A stretch of 64,000 bases of DNA from DAOUEO01 sp963763495 (GTDB lineage: Bacteria > Chloroflexota > Dehalococcoidia > DSTF01 > JALHUB01), in NCBI GenBank assembly GCA_963763495.1, contig CAVXOY010000016.1:1-64000 (forward strand), in the 5' to 3' direction. Within the stretch, counting starts at the first letter, position 1, and every line of letters begins with the position of its first letter. The notes beneath the pieces are model-generated. The model saw nothing but the letters and a program-made list of their open reading frames with translations, had not been told where the DNA came from and made no database searches. Positions 10,080-19,307 of this stretch are shown one piece after another. The translations under genes were made by a program, and so were the position numbers.

Positions 10080-10203
10080 CGTTTTCTTCCCTCGTCGAAG
10101 ACTTCTTCAGGGGCAGTAATTGAGGCCTCTTTCTCTTTGGCAATCTGAGGGAAGTATACAACACTCGCCAGATATGAGTTCAGGCGTGGTTTCTCGGCTC
10201 GCA

Positions 10204-10232
10204 TTGACACACTTCTCCCCCTGCTCAACAAT
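10204..10232 (+). promoter_or_regulatory. Promoter for the DUF362 gene
   Basis: TTGACA (10204-10209) and AACAAT (10227-10232) are separated by 17 nt. They lie 66 nt before the GTG start at 10298. Confidence 0.5.
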
Positions 10233-10297
10233 TGGATCGAGGGTGTTATCCAGCGACTCCGTCTTGTGATAGAGAGTAACAAGGGAGGAGATAACCA

Positions 10298-12667
10298 GTG
10301 CCTGACGAGCATGAGACTGTCCGATCTTCTATTGGTGACGTAACCGTCGACTCCAGCGGCGCTACCATCGGCGTCGTTAGAATGGACGCTGCCCGCTCGT
10401 ACGCTGATTTGCCTTCCCTTCTTCAGAAGGTCATCAACGGTGGCAGCGACGAAGCATGGCAGGCGATCAAGGCGAAGATCGACTACACATACGAAAACCT
10501 GGAACATGCTCTGAAGCCGCTTCAAGAGGAGACCGGCTTCGACAAGCTTATCCGGGCAGAGCTGGCAAAAGGCAAAAAACTGCTCCTCAAACCCAACCTT
10601 GTCAACGCCATGTGCATCAACCCCGACGATCATGGGGAGGGTCTGGGCTACACCACCTGCACCGCTTGGCCGTTCGTCGCGGCCGTGATGCGCTGGTTCC
10701 ACGACAGGCTAGCCGTCTCCTACCACCAGATGGCCCTCGGCGAAGCCGCGACATGCATGGCTGCCTGCGCCGGTCGCTTTACGCGGCTGCGCGGCAAACC
10801 GGTGACCCGTGAGGCGGTCGTGGAAGGGCAGGTCGGAGGAGTTCTATGGTGGCTGGGGATTCTACTTCGTCCGCAAGTACCTCGCTGAGACGCATGACCC
10901 CGCCCACACGGATGACCCAATGGAAGGCTACGACGACAGCGTTTCCGGCAACTACCTGCCGCCCGGCCGGGCTATGGATAGGCTGCCGGTGTACGATCTG
11001 AACCGAGATTCAGGACATCCCCAACAGCGGCCGCCGAGTTCCCGTGCCCGACGCGGCCAATTTCGAGACGATCACGCTGCATAAGGCGGTCGTGGGCGGT
11101 GATCCTTCCAAGCCTGCGGACCTGCAAGACTATCCGGGCTGCGTGCTTCTGAACCTACCCAAACTGAAGGTCCACAACATCGCTCTCTTCACGAACGCTA
11201 TCAAGAATCTTGGCATCGGCCTGTATCCCATGGAAGCGGCCTTCGATTCTGACCCGAAGAGCGCTCGCTGGATGTATAGCTCCCCGCAACTCCCTGCGCC
11301 GGGGATGAAGAGTCGCATTCCCCATGCAGTGTGGACTGCGGACGTCGACGACCTCTCCGGTTTCCCCAAGTCGGTTCGGCGGACGGCCGGCATCAACGGT
11401 ACGATGGTCGACATAATAAGGGCAGTCGCCAATCAGGATGTCCTGGTGATGAGTGTGGTCGACGCCATTGAGATGATAAACATCGACCATAGCATAAGCA
11501 CCATGGCTCTCCGTGTTCCCGAAGGCTACGTCTTCGCATCCCTCGATGTCGTTGCCCTGGACCTGCTCTGCGCGCGCTACATGTTCAAGATGGTGCCTCT
11601 GTCCGAGGCGCGTCGCCTTGTGGAGGAGAAGAGAGGCCTCCTCCGAGTTCTTGCAGCGGGTGCCCCTGCCGACGGTCGAAGGGTCCAACATTGTTACCGA
11701 AGAAGGGATCGACTCTCCCCTGGCGAGGAGCGCCCTGTTCGAATATGCGGAGCGCCGAGGCATCGGCAGTCAGCAGTATCACGTTGTCGGCACGGACGTC
11801 TGGGAGGGCGGCCGTCTCGCGTCCCTGCAGGGCCATATGGGCAAGGTGACCGATGGCAACTTCTCGGAGTTGATCACCTCTACCCTCTACTTTGACCACT
11901 CAAAGCTTCTCTGGGACCTGCAGACAACGGTGATGGCCTACGCTGCGGCAAATGACGCCCTCACCGGTTCGAACTACCGCCAGGAATTCCTCGACGCGTT
12001 CGACGAGAACGGCGACGGCGTGATCGACTACGATGAGACGGGCAAGAAGGGAGTAGTCGATTCCCAGGTCTATGCCGGCGGCTACATGGTTCACCTTATG
12101 GGTACTGACCCGTATGGTGTCCTTCGCGGCTCCTTCATAGGGCGCGCCAACGGCCTTAAGTGGGCCAACCCCGATCTGAACGGTGACGGGCACGACTTCG
12201 TCAAGGAGTTCATGGATAGCTCTGTCGCCCTGGTCGGTCTTACCCTCTCCCAGATGGAGATGGAGGGTGCTGATCCCTTCTTCCCGACGATGACATGGGG
12301 GAAGGGGAAGTGGCCGAGTCTCCAGGCTGCCCGTTTCATCGCCACCGGCAGCATGATATACGGCTTGGGCTACCCCCTGACGACGACAATCGCATCGCTC
12401 TACGGTCTTGCCTTCCAGTACGCCGACAAGGCGTTCGGCGGTGGCAAGTACACCGGTCCGGCTGAACTAATGGTCGACCCGACCTCCCCGGCCTTGAGCG
12501 ATTACCTCCAGACGGTGGCCGCCGGTGGAGATCTGCTGCCCTTCGTGTTCTATGTGCCCGCTGGCTTTGGCCAGCTCCTCGGCAAGCCAATGCCCAACAT
12601 CCAGGAAACCCAAGACCCGAACAAGGTGCTAACGGCCGTCTTTAACGGCGGCGCCGACGTCTGGTAG
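10298..12667 (+). CDS. DUF362 protein with EF-hand-like loops (frameshifted)
   Basis: About 790 residues in four frame pieces (10298-10830, 10830-11010, 11010-11650, 11640-12667). The GTG start follows GGGAGGAG with good spacing. The N-terminal two thirds match DUF362: KKLLLKPNLVNAM, then TAWPFVAAVMRWF, MALGEAAT, and later VLLNLPKLKVHNIALFTNAIKNLG in two overlapping motif blocks. DUF362 proteins are uncharacterised; some carry iron-sulfur clusters, but no ferredoxin Cys motif is seen here. Near residue 560 an EF-hand-type loop reads DENGDGVIDYDE, and a second reads DLNGDGHDFVKE about 60 residues on. The C-terminal third is unlike any family I can name. Three frame changes are needed. A strong terminator follows at 12685-12717. 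Confidence 0.7.
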
Positions 12668-12684
12668 CCGGTCTGCAGAATGGC

Positions 12685-12717
12685 GATGGCCCAGAGCCGT
12701 TAACGCTCTGGGCCATC
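12685..12717 (+). terminator. Terminator of the DUF362 gene
   Basis: A perfect 13-bp stem (12685-12697 with 12705-12717) closes a 7-nt loop, 18 bp after the stop codon. Confidence 0.75.
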
Positions 12718-12736
12718 ATATTGGCTTCCCGAGCAG

Positions 12737-12752
12737 TCCTTCTCTGGAAGGA
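12737..12752. repeat. 16-bp palindrome in the T loop of a tRNA-Asn copy
   Basis: TCCTTC and GAAGGA arms flank a TCTG centre. It is identical to 12775-12790. Confidence 0.85.
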
Positions 12753-12770
12753 GAACCTGCAACCTAGCGG

Positions 12771-13055
12771 TTAATCCTTCTCTGGAAGGACCCGCTCTAC
12801 CGATTGGGTCTGCCTTCTGGAGCGTAGACGCTCACGCAACTGCTGATTGGCTCTGCCGGTTTTCAGTTCTCGTTCCCGGCGCATGGCGGCAGCGCGTGTG
12901 GCGAACTCCTCCGAGAACACCAGTTCCCAGGGGCCGCGGTTTGCTGTCCACTTCGTCCTACCTTTGTTGTGGTCGGCCACGCGACGCGCCAGGTCGCTAG
13001 TGCTTCCCACGTACAGTCGGCCTTCCGCGTTTTGTAGGACGTATACGTGGAACAA
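12771..13055 (-). CDS. Small GIY-YIG nuclease-domain protein
   Basis: A 94-residue stand-alone GIY-YIG domain (UPF0213/YhbQ-like). The motif pair reads HVYVLQ...LYVGSTSDLARRVADHN, and the conserved Glu follows in the ELVFSEEFATRAAAMRRERELK block. The only usual start in frame is a TTG at 13055 with a weak AGAAG upstream, so the start is uncertain. It lies 30 bp after the intact tRNA-Asn, in the same direction. The last ten or so codons (SVERVLPEKD and stop) are supplied by a broken tRNA-Asn copy and its palindrome. Family members are nucleases of DNA repair or homing type; a link to the tRNA copies is inference. Confidence 0.85.
   Translation of the reverse strand: MFHVYVLQNAEGRLYVGSTSDLARRVADHNKGRTKWTANRGPWELVFSEEFATRAAAMRRERELKTGRANQQLRERLRSRRQTQSVERVLPEKD
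12775..12790. repeat. 16-bp palindrome in the anticodon stem of a tRNA-Asn copy
   Basis: Identical to 12737-12752. It occupies the same tRNA position as the related palindrome at 13232-13247 and encodes part of the GIY-YIG C-terminus (VLPEKD). Confidence 0.85.
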
Positions 13056-13085
13056 GGGGATCTTCTGTTATTGAGAAGAGAGATT

Positions 13086-13161
13086 TGGCTCCCCGAGCAG
13101 GACTCGAACCTGCAACCTAGCGGTTAACAGCCGCCCGCTCTACCGATTGAGCTATCGGGGA
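13086..13161 (-). tRNA. tRNA-Asn (GTT)
   Basis: A complete 76-nt cloverleaf with encoded CCA. The acceptor pairs TCCCCGA with TCGGGGA, the D arm is GCTC...GAGC, the anticodon loop is CTGTTAA, and the T arm is GCAGG-TTCGAGT-CCTGC. Two damaged copies flank it. Confidence 0.97.
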
Positions 13162-13215
13162 GCACCCGATACATATTTCGTTTGTCAAGCAACCGCCGAA
13201 TAGGGCTCTCTATCG

Positions 13216-13275
13216 GCAACCTAGCGGTTAATCCTTCCCGGGAAGGACCCGCTCTACCGATTGAGCTATCGGGGA
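13216..13275 (-). pseudogene. 5' partial tRNA-Asn copy with palindrome
   Basis: It matches the intact tRNA-Asn from base 1 through the D arm and again from the anticodon loop to the variable loop (GGTTGC), then stops. The six bases of the 5' anticodon stem are replaced by a 16-bp palindrome (13232-13247). The T arm and 3' acceptor strand are absent. Confidence 0.8.
13232..13247. repeat. 16-bp perfect palindrome in a tRNA-Asn copy
   Basis: TCCTTC and GAAGGA arms flank a CCGG centre, which makes the whole 16 bp palindromic. It occupies the same position in the tRNA as the element at 12775-12790. Confidence 0.85.
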
Positions 13276-13317
13276 GCATTGCTACCGATATAAGGCCGGA
13301 CCCCTTCCTCTTGATTC

Positions 13318-13391
13318 TGGCTGCCGAGCCAGGGCTCGAACCTGGACTAAGGGATCCAAAGTCCCTGGTGCTACCATTACACCACTCGGCA
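13318..13391 (-). tRNA. tRNA-Gln (TTG)
   Basis: A complete cloverleaf with encoded CCA. The acceptor pairs TGCCGAG with CTCGGCA, the anticodon loop is CTTTGGA, and the T arm is CCAGG-TTCGAGC-CCTGG. Confidence 0.96.
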
Positions 13392-13442
13392 GCGTTCCTC
13401 CAGGCCGTCCGGCGTTCTGACCCGGACCCTCAACACGATAAT

Positions 13443-13471
13443 CAAGGCGGGGTCGTCATCTTCCCGCCTTG
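13443..13471 (-). terminator. Hairpin between tRNA-Leu and tRNA-Gln
   Basis: A 9-bp perfect stem (13443-13451 with 13463-13471) lies 17 bp downstream of tRNA-Leu on the minus strand, followed by TTGATTAT. It would end the Gly-Leu transcript. Confidence 0.55.
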
Positions 13472-13487
13472 CTCTGTCAACGTTAGA

Positions 13488-13576
13488 TGGTGCCGAAGGC
13501 CGGGATCGAACCGGCACGAGAGTCGCCTCTCAACAGTTTTTGAGACTGTCGCGTCTACCAGTTCCGCCACTTCGGC
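13488..13576 (-). tRNA. tRNA-Leu (CAA)
   Basis: A class II tRNA of 89 nt with a long variable arm and encoded CCA. The acceptor pairs GCCGAAG with CTTCGGC, and the anticodon loop is CTCAAAA. Confidence 0.96.
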
Positions 13577-13578
13577 TT

Positions 13579-13653
<75 letters not shown>

Positions 13654-13709
13654 CCCCTGAGACGCGCTTCGCAGCTCGACGCTCAGTCCAGAGCCGCAAC
13701 GCGCCCCTA

Positions 13710-13738
13710 ATTATATCGGATCGTCTTCACCTCGACAA
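13710..13738 (-). promoter_or_regulatory. Promoter of the tRNA cluster
   Basis: TTGTCG (13738-13733), a 17-nt spacer and TATAAT (13715-13710) stand upstream of tRNA-Gly on the minus strand. Confidence 0.65.
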
Positions 13739-13754
13739 GCGCTTGGCGGGGTGC

Positions 13755-14533
13755 CTATCGACCCTTGTACTCCGCCTTCCGCTTTTGTGCGAACGCCAGC
13801 GGCCCCTCCTTCGCGTCCTCCGTCGTGTGGACGAACAGGGAGAAGAGCGACTCCATCCGCAGCCCATCCATGAGCGGCAGGTCCAGCCCCTTCAGAGCTG
13901 CCTCCTTCACCAGGCGAACCGATATCGGTGCGCTCTCGTTGATGCGCTGCGCTAGTTCCATCGCCGCCGTCATCAAGCCGGATTGGGGGACGACGCGGTT
14001 CACCAGACCTATTCGATAGGCTTCTTCGGCGCCTATTCGCTCGCCGGTGAACATGAGCTGTAGAGCCATGCCCACTGGCACGGTGCGCGGCAGGAGTTGA
14101 GTGCCGCCGTTTCCAGGAATGATCCCTCGTGTCACCTCTGTCAGCGCGAATGATGCATTCTCGGAGGCGATGCGAATGTCGCAGGCGAGCGCCAGCTCCA
14201 GCCCACCGGCGAGGCAATAGCCGTTGACAGCGGCGATGACCGGCTTCCAGACCTCGAGCTGGCGCATGAGCACCGCCGGCGTGAGTTCCCAATAGGGTTC
14301 GAACTTCCCAGCTGCTGTCTTTGGCTCATCTCCTTCAGGTCGGCTCCGGCGGAGAAGGACGTGTCGCCCGCTCCGGTGACGATAGCTGTTCGGGCGTCGC
14401 TGTCGTCCCGAAACCTGACGATGGCATCGCGGAACTCGCGCCGGACCTCGTCGTTGATGGCGTTCATCGCCTCCGGCCGGTTGAGCGTCACGACCACCGT
14501 CTGGCCGCGCTTCTCATAGAGAATGACAGACAT
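13755..14533 (-). CDS. Enoyl-CoA hydratase/isomerase family protein (frameshifted)
   Basis: A crotonase-fold enzyme in two frame pieces meeting near 14280. The N-terminal piece starts at the ATG at 14533 and holds VVVTLNRPEAMNAIN and the CoA/oxyanion segment FSAGADLKEM. The second piece holds NGYCLAGGLELALACDI and FALTEVTRGIIPGNGGTQ, so both Glu residues used by true hydratases are present. The C-terminal part is usual in length. Together they give about 258 residues, the normal size. It lies 65 bp past the rubrerythrin gene in the same direction. The substrate is unknown. Confidence 0.85.
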
Positions 14534-14598
14534 GGCATCACTCCACTGGTCTGCTCGTGGCGGCTTCCCGCCGCCGACATTCGCTGTCGAGGCCGATG

Positions 14599-15171
14599 CT
14601 ACCAGTTCTCGGCCAGAACCTCAAAGTGGGCCCGCGGGTGCTTGCAGGCCGGGCATGTCTCCGGTGGTTCCTTGCCTGTGTGGACATAGCCGCAGTTCCG
14701 GCACTTCCACTTGATCGGCTCGTCCTTCTTGAACACCTTCCCCTCGCGGACGTTCGCCAGCAGCTCGTTGTACCGCTTCTCGTGCTGCCGCTCGACGACG
14801 GCGATAGAGCGATAACTCTTCGCGATCTCCTCGAAGCCCTCCTCGAGCGCTGTCTTGGCCATCGCCGGATACATCTCGCTGTGCTCGTAGCGCTCGCCCG
14901 CCGCTGCCGCCTCCAAGTTCGCCGCCGTATCCCCGATCACGCCCGCCGGGAAGGGCCACTTGATCTCGACCTCGCCGCCCTCCAGGTACTTGAAGAACAC
15001 CTTGGCGTGTTCCTTCTCGTTGTCCGCCGTCTCCGTGAAGATGGCGCAGATCTGCTCGAAGCCTTCCTTCTTCGCCTGGCTGGCGAAGTACGAGTAGCGA
15101 TTTCGGGCCTGCGATTCCCCTGCGAATGCCGTTAGGAGGTTCTGCTCCGTCTTTGATCCCTTTAGCTCCAT
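14599..15171 (-). CDS. rbr: Rubrerythrin
   Basis: A 190-residue non-haem iron peroxidase that reduces hydrogen peroxide in anaerobes and microaerophiles. The N-terminal ferritin-like four-helix domain carries the ExxH diiron motifs (GESQARNRY, DNEKEHAK, ERQHEKRY). The C-terminal rubredoxin domain has two CxxC pairs (CRNCGY and CPACKHP). The ATG at 15171 follows GAGGAGGG with 5 nt spacing, which excludes a longer frame. It suggests exposure to oxidative stress and an anaerobic tendency. Confidence 0.95.
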   Translation of the reverse strand: MELKGSKTEQNLLTAFAGESQARNRYSYFASQAKKEGFEQICAIFTETADNEKEHAKVFFKYLEGGEVEIKWPFPAGVIGDTAANLEAAAAGERYEHSEMYPAMAKTALEEGFEEIAKSYRSIAVVERQHEKRYNELLANVREGKVFKKDEPIKWKCRNCGYVHTGKEPPETCPACKHPRAHFEVLAENW

Positions 15172-15312
15172 CGATTCCCTCCTCATCTAGGATCGTTCAA
15201 CTACTTGCGATCTAGTCTAGCGCATCGTGATGACGATGTGCCACAGTCGAGGCGCCGATTGGCGGTGCGATTGCCTTCGGGGGCTAGCGGCGGGAGAGGA
15301 AAATGCGGGTGT

Positions 15313-15388
15313 TGGTGCCGAGGGGCAGAATTGAACTGCCGACACCATCATTTTCAGTGATGTGCTCTACCAACTGAGCTACCTCGGC
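15313..15388 (-). tRNA. tRNA-Phe (GAA)
   Basis: A complete 76-nt cloverleaf with encoded CCA. The acceptor pairs GCCGAGG with CCTCGGC, the anticodon loop is CTGAAAA, and the T arm is GGCAG-TTCAATT-CTGCC. Confidence 0.97.
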
Positions 15389-15397
15389 ACACAAGCC

Positions 15398-15426
15398 ATT
15401 CTATGAAGCCCCAGCTTCACAGTCAA
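15398..15426 (-). promoter_or_regulatory. Promoter of tRNA-Phe
   Basis: TTGACT (15426-15421) and TAGAAT (15403-15398) are 17 nt apart and 10 bp from the tRNA 5' end. The spacer holds an inverted repeat (TGAAGC...GCTTCA). Confidence 0.65.
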
Positions 15427-15453
15427 GGCGAGGGCCATGTCGCGCGTCCTGAC

Positions 15454-18400
15454 TCAGTGCTCAGCCGTTCTTCCACGAATGCAGCGTACAAGTTGGGCCG
15501 GCTGTCTTGCCGTATTCTCGAAGAGACTATCGGCCCGTCGCCGAGCGTCGTCGACCTGCTCCGACGCCGTCCCGAAGATGGCGCCTGTCGCTGCCAGAAT
15601 GGCGGCAACCGTCCCCGCTGCTATCCAGGGCCACAGAGCCCGTGACGTCTCCTCATGTCCCAGATACCCGCCGTCGCCTGCTCCCGGCAGTCCTATCGTC
15701 GCCCCTCTGTCTGCTGCCGCTGGCGGCGCGACGGTAACGGGCGCTACCTGCGACGTTGGCGCGATCACATAGGACGATGATCCCGATGCCGGCGTAGCCG
15801 TCGCGTCGCCGGTGGCGTGACGCGCGGCGCGCCCCGGCTGTCGCGCGGGCCATCGGCATGGGGTGTAGCCGTGCCCGTAGCGTTCGGGTCCAGCGTTGGA
15901 ATAGGCGTCGCCGTGCTCGTCGCGCCCGGCCCTGTTGCCGGAGGCACGATTGGCGGCGCTGAAGCAGTCGGCGTCGTCACTTCCTGCTCCACATCTGCTC
16001 CAGCGCAGGGCATCGAGACGCTCATATCGGTGGTATCGCAGCTTCCGATCTCGATTCCCATGGCGTCGCCCATCGCCACGTTGCTCAGCGCGAGACTGTT
16101 CCTGCCCGCAGTCGTGGCCGTGAACTCGACGAGCGCCAGCACACCGGAGCTCTCGTCATCACCGAAGGTGTAGGGACCTGTGATGTTCCAGCAGGAGATG
16201 GCTGCTTGGCCGTGATCTGCGCCGGTCTCCGGATCACGGTCACCGACGGGTTCGAAGACTTCCAGTATGTTGCAGTCCCAGCCGCTGCCCAGTCCGTCGC
16301 CCCAGGTGGTGCTGCCGGCGTTGGCGTCCGGGTTATCGTCCAGACAACTCACGCTTGGACAATCTATTTCGGGTGCCACGCTCAGTGTATCGTCGTAGTC
16401 AATGTCTACCTGGAAGGCGCTGAGGGGATCAGGCAGGCCGGCGACGCAGATCGCTACCTCGTACGTTTCCCGACATCCACTGCTACCGTGGAATCGATGG
16501 GATCGCATGGCCCGGAGCCGTTCTCGAGCATCCGCGTCGATGTCAAGTCTCAGCTGCCCTGGGTTGGGCGTCGACGACTCAAGCAGGGCGAAGTTGATGT
16601 CTGGCGTGTCTTCCCCCTGGGTAACGCGAACGACGCTCGCGTCTTGCAGATCTTGCGCCCCATCGTAGAACTGACCCTCGTAACCCACGGCAGATGCCCA
16701 GACGATGTGATCGCCTGACGCTAGGCCATGCACCCCGTAGGATCCGTCAGGAGCGGTAGTGGTTCCGGCAGAGACACCGCTGTCTGCGGACGTAGCTGAG
16801 ACCAGTGCGCCCTCTATCGGACTACCGTATGTGTCCGTGACGATGCCGGAGATGGTGCCTTCTATGTCCAGACTGAAGTTGATGTTGGGAGTATCTTTTC
16901 CCTCAATCACAGCCACAAGGGTAGCGCTGTCTAGCTGCCATGCTCCGTCATAGTACTCGTGCAGATACCCACCCGCCCAAACATCCACTCGGTACTCGCC
17001 GCTGGCGAGCCCGATTGTCTTGTAGGAGCCGTCGGGGCCGGTTCTGGCGTAGCTCCGACCATTTCCATCGACTGACTCAGTCTCGACCCAGGCGCGCTCT
17101 ATCGGGTTACCCTGAGCGTCGGTGACGATGCCGGATATCGTTCCTCCTACGTCGAGGCGGAAGTTGATGTTGGGGGTATCCTGTCCCTCTACCACAGGCA
17201 CGAGGGTAGCATCCTCGCAATCTCGGACGCCGTCGTAGAACTCGCCCAAGTACCCATAGGCCCCGGCCAATACTACGATATTCGCCGGTGGCAAGCCCGT
17301 CGATTCGGTAGGAACCGTCGGCGTCGGTTTGAGCGTCGCCCCCGCCGCCTCCGCCCTCTCGGTCAGCGCCGACCCAGGCGCCCTCTATCGGGTTGCCCTG
17401 AGCGTCGGTAACGATGCCGGATATCGTTCCTCCCACATCGAGGCTGAAGTTGATGTTGGGGGTATCCTGTCCCTCTACCACTGGCGCGAGGGTGGCATTC
17501 TCCCAATCTCGGACTCCGTCGTAGAACTCGTCCAGGTATCCATAGGCCCCGAGCCAACACTCGATATTCGCCGGTCGCAAGCCCGTCGATGTCGTAGAAG
17601 CCGTCGGGGTCGGTTTCAGCGTAGCCGCCAGCCGCTGCCGTCGTATGATTGAGCATCGACCCAGGCGCCCGCTATCGGGTTGCCCTGGGCGTCGGTGACG
17701 ATGCCGGATATTGTTCCTCCCACATCGAGGCTGAAGTTGATGTTGGGGGTGTCCTGTCCCTCGATCACGGAGCACGAGGTGTGGCAGCCTCCCGATCTGA
17801 CGGACGCCGTCGTAGTACTCGTGCAGGTACCCATCCTGCCCAAACCTCGCACGCGGTATTCGCCGGTGGCAAGCCCGCGGATGTTAGTAGGAGCCATCGG
17901 GGCCGGTTTCGGCATAGCCCCAGCCGCCGCTATCGTCTGAGTTGGCATCGATCCAGGCGCTCTCTATCGGGTTCCCTTGGGCGTCGGTGACGATGCCGGA
18001 TATCGTTCCACCCGAATCAAGGCTGAAGTCGATATTGGGTGTGTCCTGTCCCTCGATCACAGACACGAGAGTGGCGTTCTCCCAATCTCGGACGCCGTCG
18101 TAGAATCTCGTGCTAAGTATCCATCGGCGCATGACCTGGACTCGGTATTCGCCGGTGGCGAGCCCATCGATCTCGTAGGAGCCGTCGGCGTCGGTTTCGG
18201 CGCTGCCCCAACCGCTGCTATCGTCTGAGTAGGCCTCGACCCAGGCGCCCTCAATCGGGTTACCCTGGGCGTCGGTGACGACGCCGGATATGGTGCCTCC
18301 CACATCGAGGCTAAAGTTGATGTTTAGCGTGTCCTGACCCTCGACCACGGACACGGGAGTGGCAAAATCCCAGTCCCGGACTCCGTCGTAGAATTCCGGC

Positions 18401-19307
18401 AAATACCCCTCTGCCCATACGTCTACTCGGTACTCGCCGGTGACGAGGCCGGTGATCTTGTAGGTGCCATCGGAGCCAGTTTCGGCGTCGCCCCAGCCGC
18501 CGCCGTCGTCTGAACAGGCCTGGACCCAGGCGCCCTCTATCGGGTTGCCCTGGGCATCGGTGACGATGCCGGATATCGTTCCACCCAGATCAAGGCTGAA
18601 GTTGATGTTGGGAGTTTCCTGCCCCTCCAGCACAGAAGCGGGTGTCGCGTCCTCTGGCTGACGCACGCCGTTGTAGTACTCGTGCAAGTACCCTTCCGCC
18701 CATACGTCCACTCGATACTCGCCGGTGACGAGGCCGGTGATCTTGTAGGTGCCATCGGCGCCGCTGGTGGCCTGACCCCACCAACTGCCGTCGTTCAGAC
18801 CTGCCCCAACCCAGGCGCCCTCTATCAGGATTGCCCTGGGCATCGGTAACGATGCCGGATATCGAGCCTCCCGGATCGAGATTGAAGTCGATGTTGGGGG
18901 TGTCATCTCCATCCTTCACGGCCACTGGAGTGGCATCCTCTAACTGACGCACGCCGTCGTAGTACTCGTGCAGATACCCTTCCGCCCACACCTCCACTCG
19001 ATATTCGCCGGGGGTTAGCCCGTCGATTGTGTAGGAACCGTCGGCGTCGGTCCATGCCTGAGCCCACCAACTGTCATCGTACACGACCCGCTGCGACCCA
19101 GGCGCCCTCTATCGGGTTGCCGTCGGCGTCAGTCACCACGCCGGAGATGCTGCCCGGCTCCTCTGGCGGGTAGTAGTATGCGCCGCCCCAGGTGCGTGCC
19201 CAGTCGAGCCTCCCCAATGCGATACCCCAAAACGCTGCTGACACCGTCGCTGCGAAACCCAGCGCGAGTACGGTCACCAGGACTGCTGAACTCAGACGTT
19301 TCCTCAT
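15454..19307 (-). CDS. Giant repeat surface protein with cohesin-like domain and C-terminal membrane anchor (frameshifted)
   Basis: A cell-surface protein of about 1,280 residues. A signal peptide starts at the ATG at 19307 (RKRLSS, then a hydrophobic run ending ATVSAA). Nine tandem units of about 95 residues follow; each has SGIVTDAQGNPIEGAWV, a DGSY..GL..GEYRV block and EGQDTPNINFSLD, typical of carboxypeptidase-regulatory-like beta-sandwich domains. After a partial tenth unit comes a cohesin-like domain (about 15970-16560; GSGWDC, GPYTFGDDES, NSLALSNVAMGDAMG), a Thr/Pro linker, GLPGAGDGGYLG, one membrane helix (WIAAGTVAAILAATGAIFG) and a basic tail. Its ATG overlaps the DUF2723 stop by 4 bp, so the two are translationally coupled. 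Several 286-bp unit spacings break the frame; another break lies near 15775. Confidence 0.75.
16846..19145 (-). repeat. Tandem array of nine ~287-bp coding repeats
   Basis: The codons for SGIV recur at about 19141, 18855, 18569, 18284, 17996, 17705, 17417, 17131 and 16846. Spacings are 286, 286, 285, 288, 291, 288, 286 and 285 bp. The middle units are the most alike. Confidence 0.85.

Larger units (their letters stand above)
12722..12806 (-). pseudogene. Partial tRNA-Asn copy interrupted by two palindromes
   Basis: On the minus strand this matches the intact tRNA-Asn (13086-13161) from the D loop (CAATCGGTAGAGCGGG) through the variable region to the acceptor and CCA. It differs in three ways. 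The 5' acceptor strand and start of the D arm are gone. The six bases of the 5' anticodon stem are replaced by a 16-bp palindrome (12775-12790). The T-loop bases are replaced by an identical palindrome (12737-12752). It cannot fold as a tRNA. Its D-loop side is read as the last codons of the GIY-YIG gene. Confidence 0.8.

Noticed and set aside
13086..13247. Group I or archaeal-type intron in the tRNA-Asn copies
   Set aside because: The interruptions are only 16 bp, replace bases instead of inserting, and the copies also lack other arms, so splicing cannot restore a tRNA.
16846..19145. Regular repeats as a CRISPR array
   Set aside because: Units are ~287 bp, coding and alike throughout; there are no short repeats with unique spacers and no cas genes.
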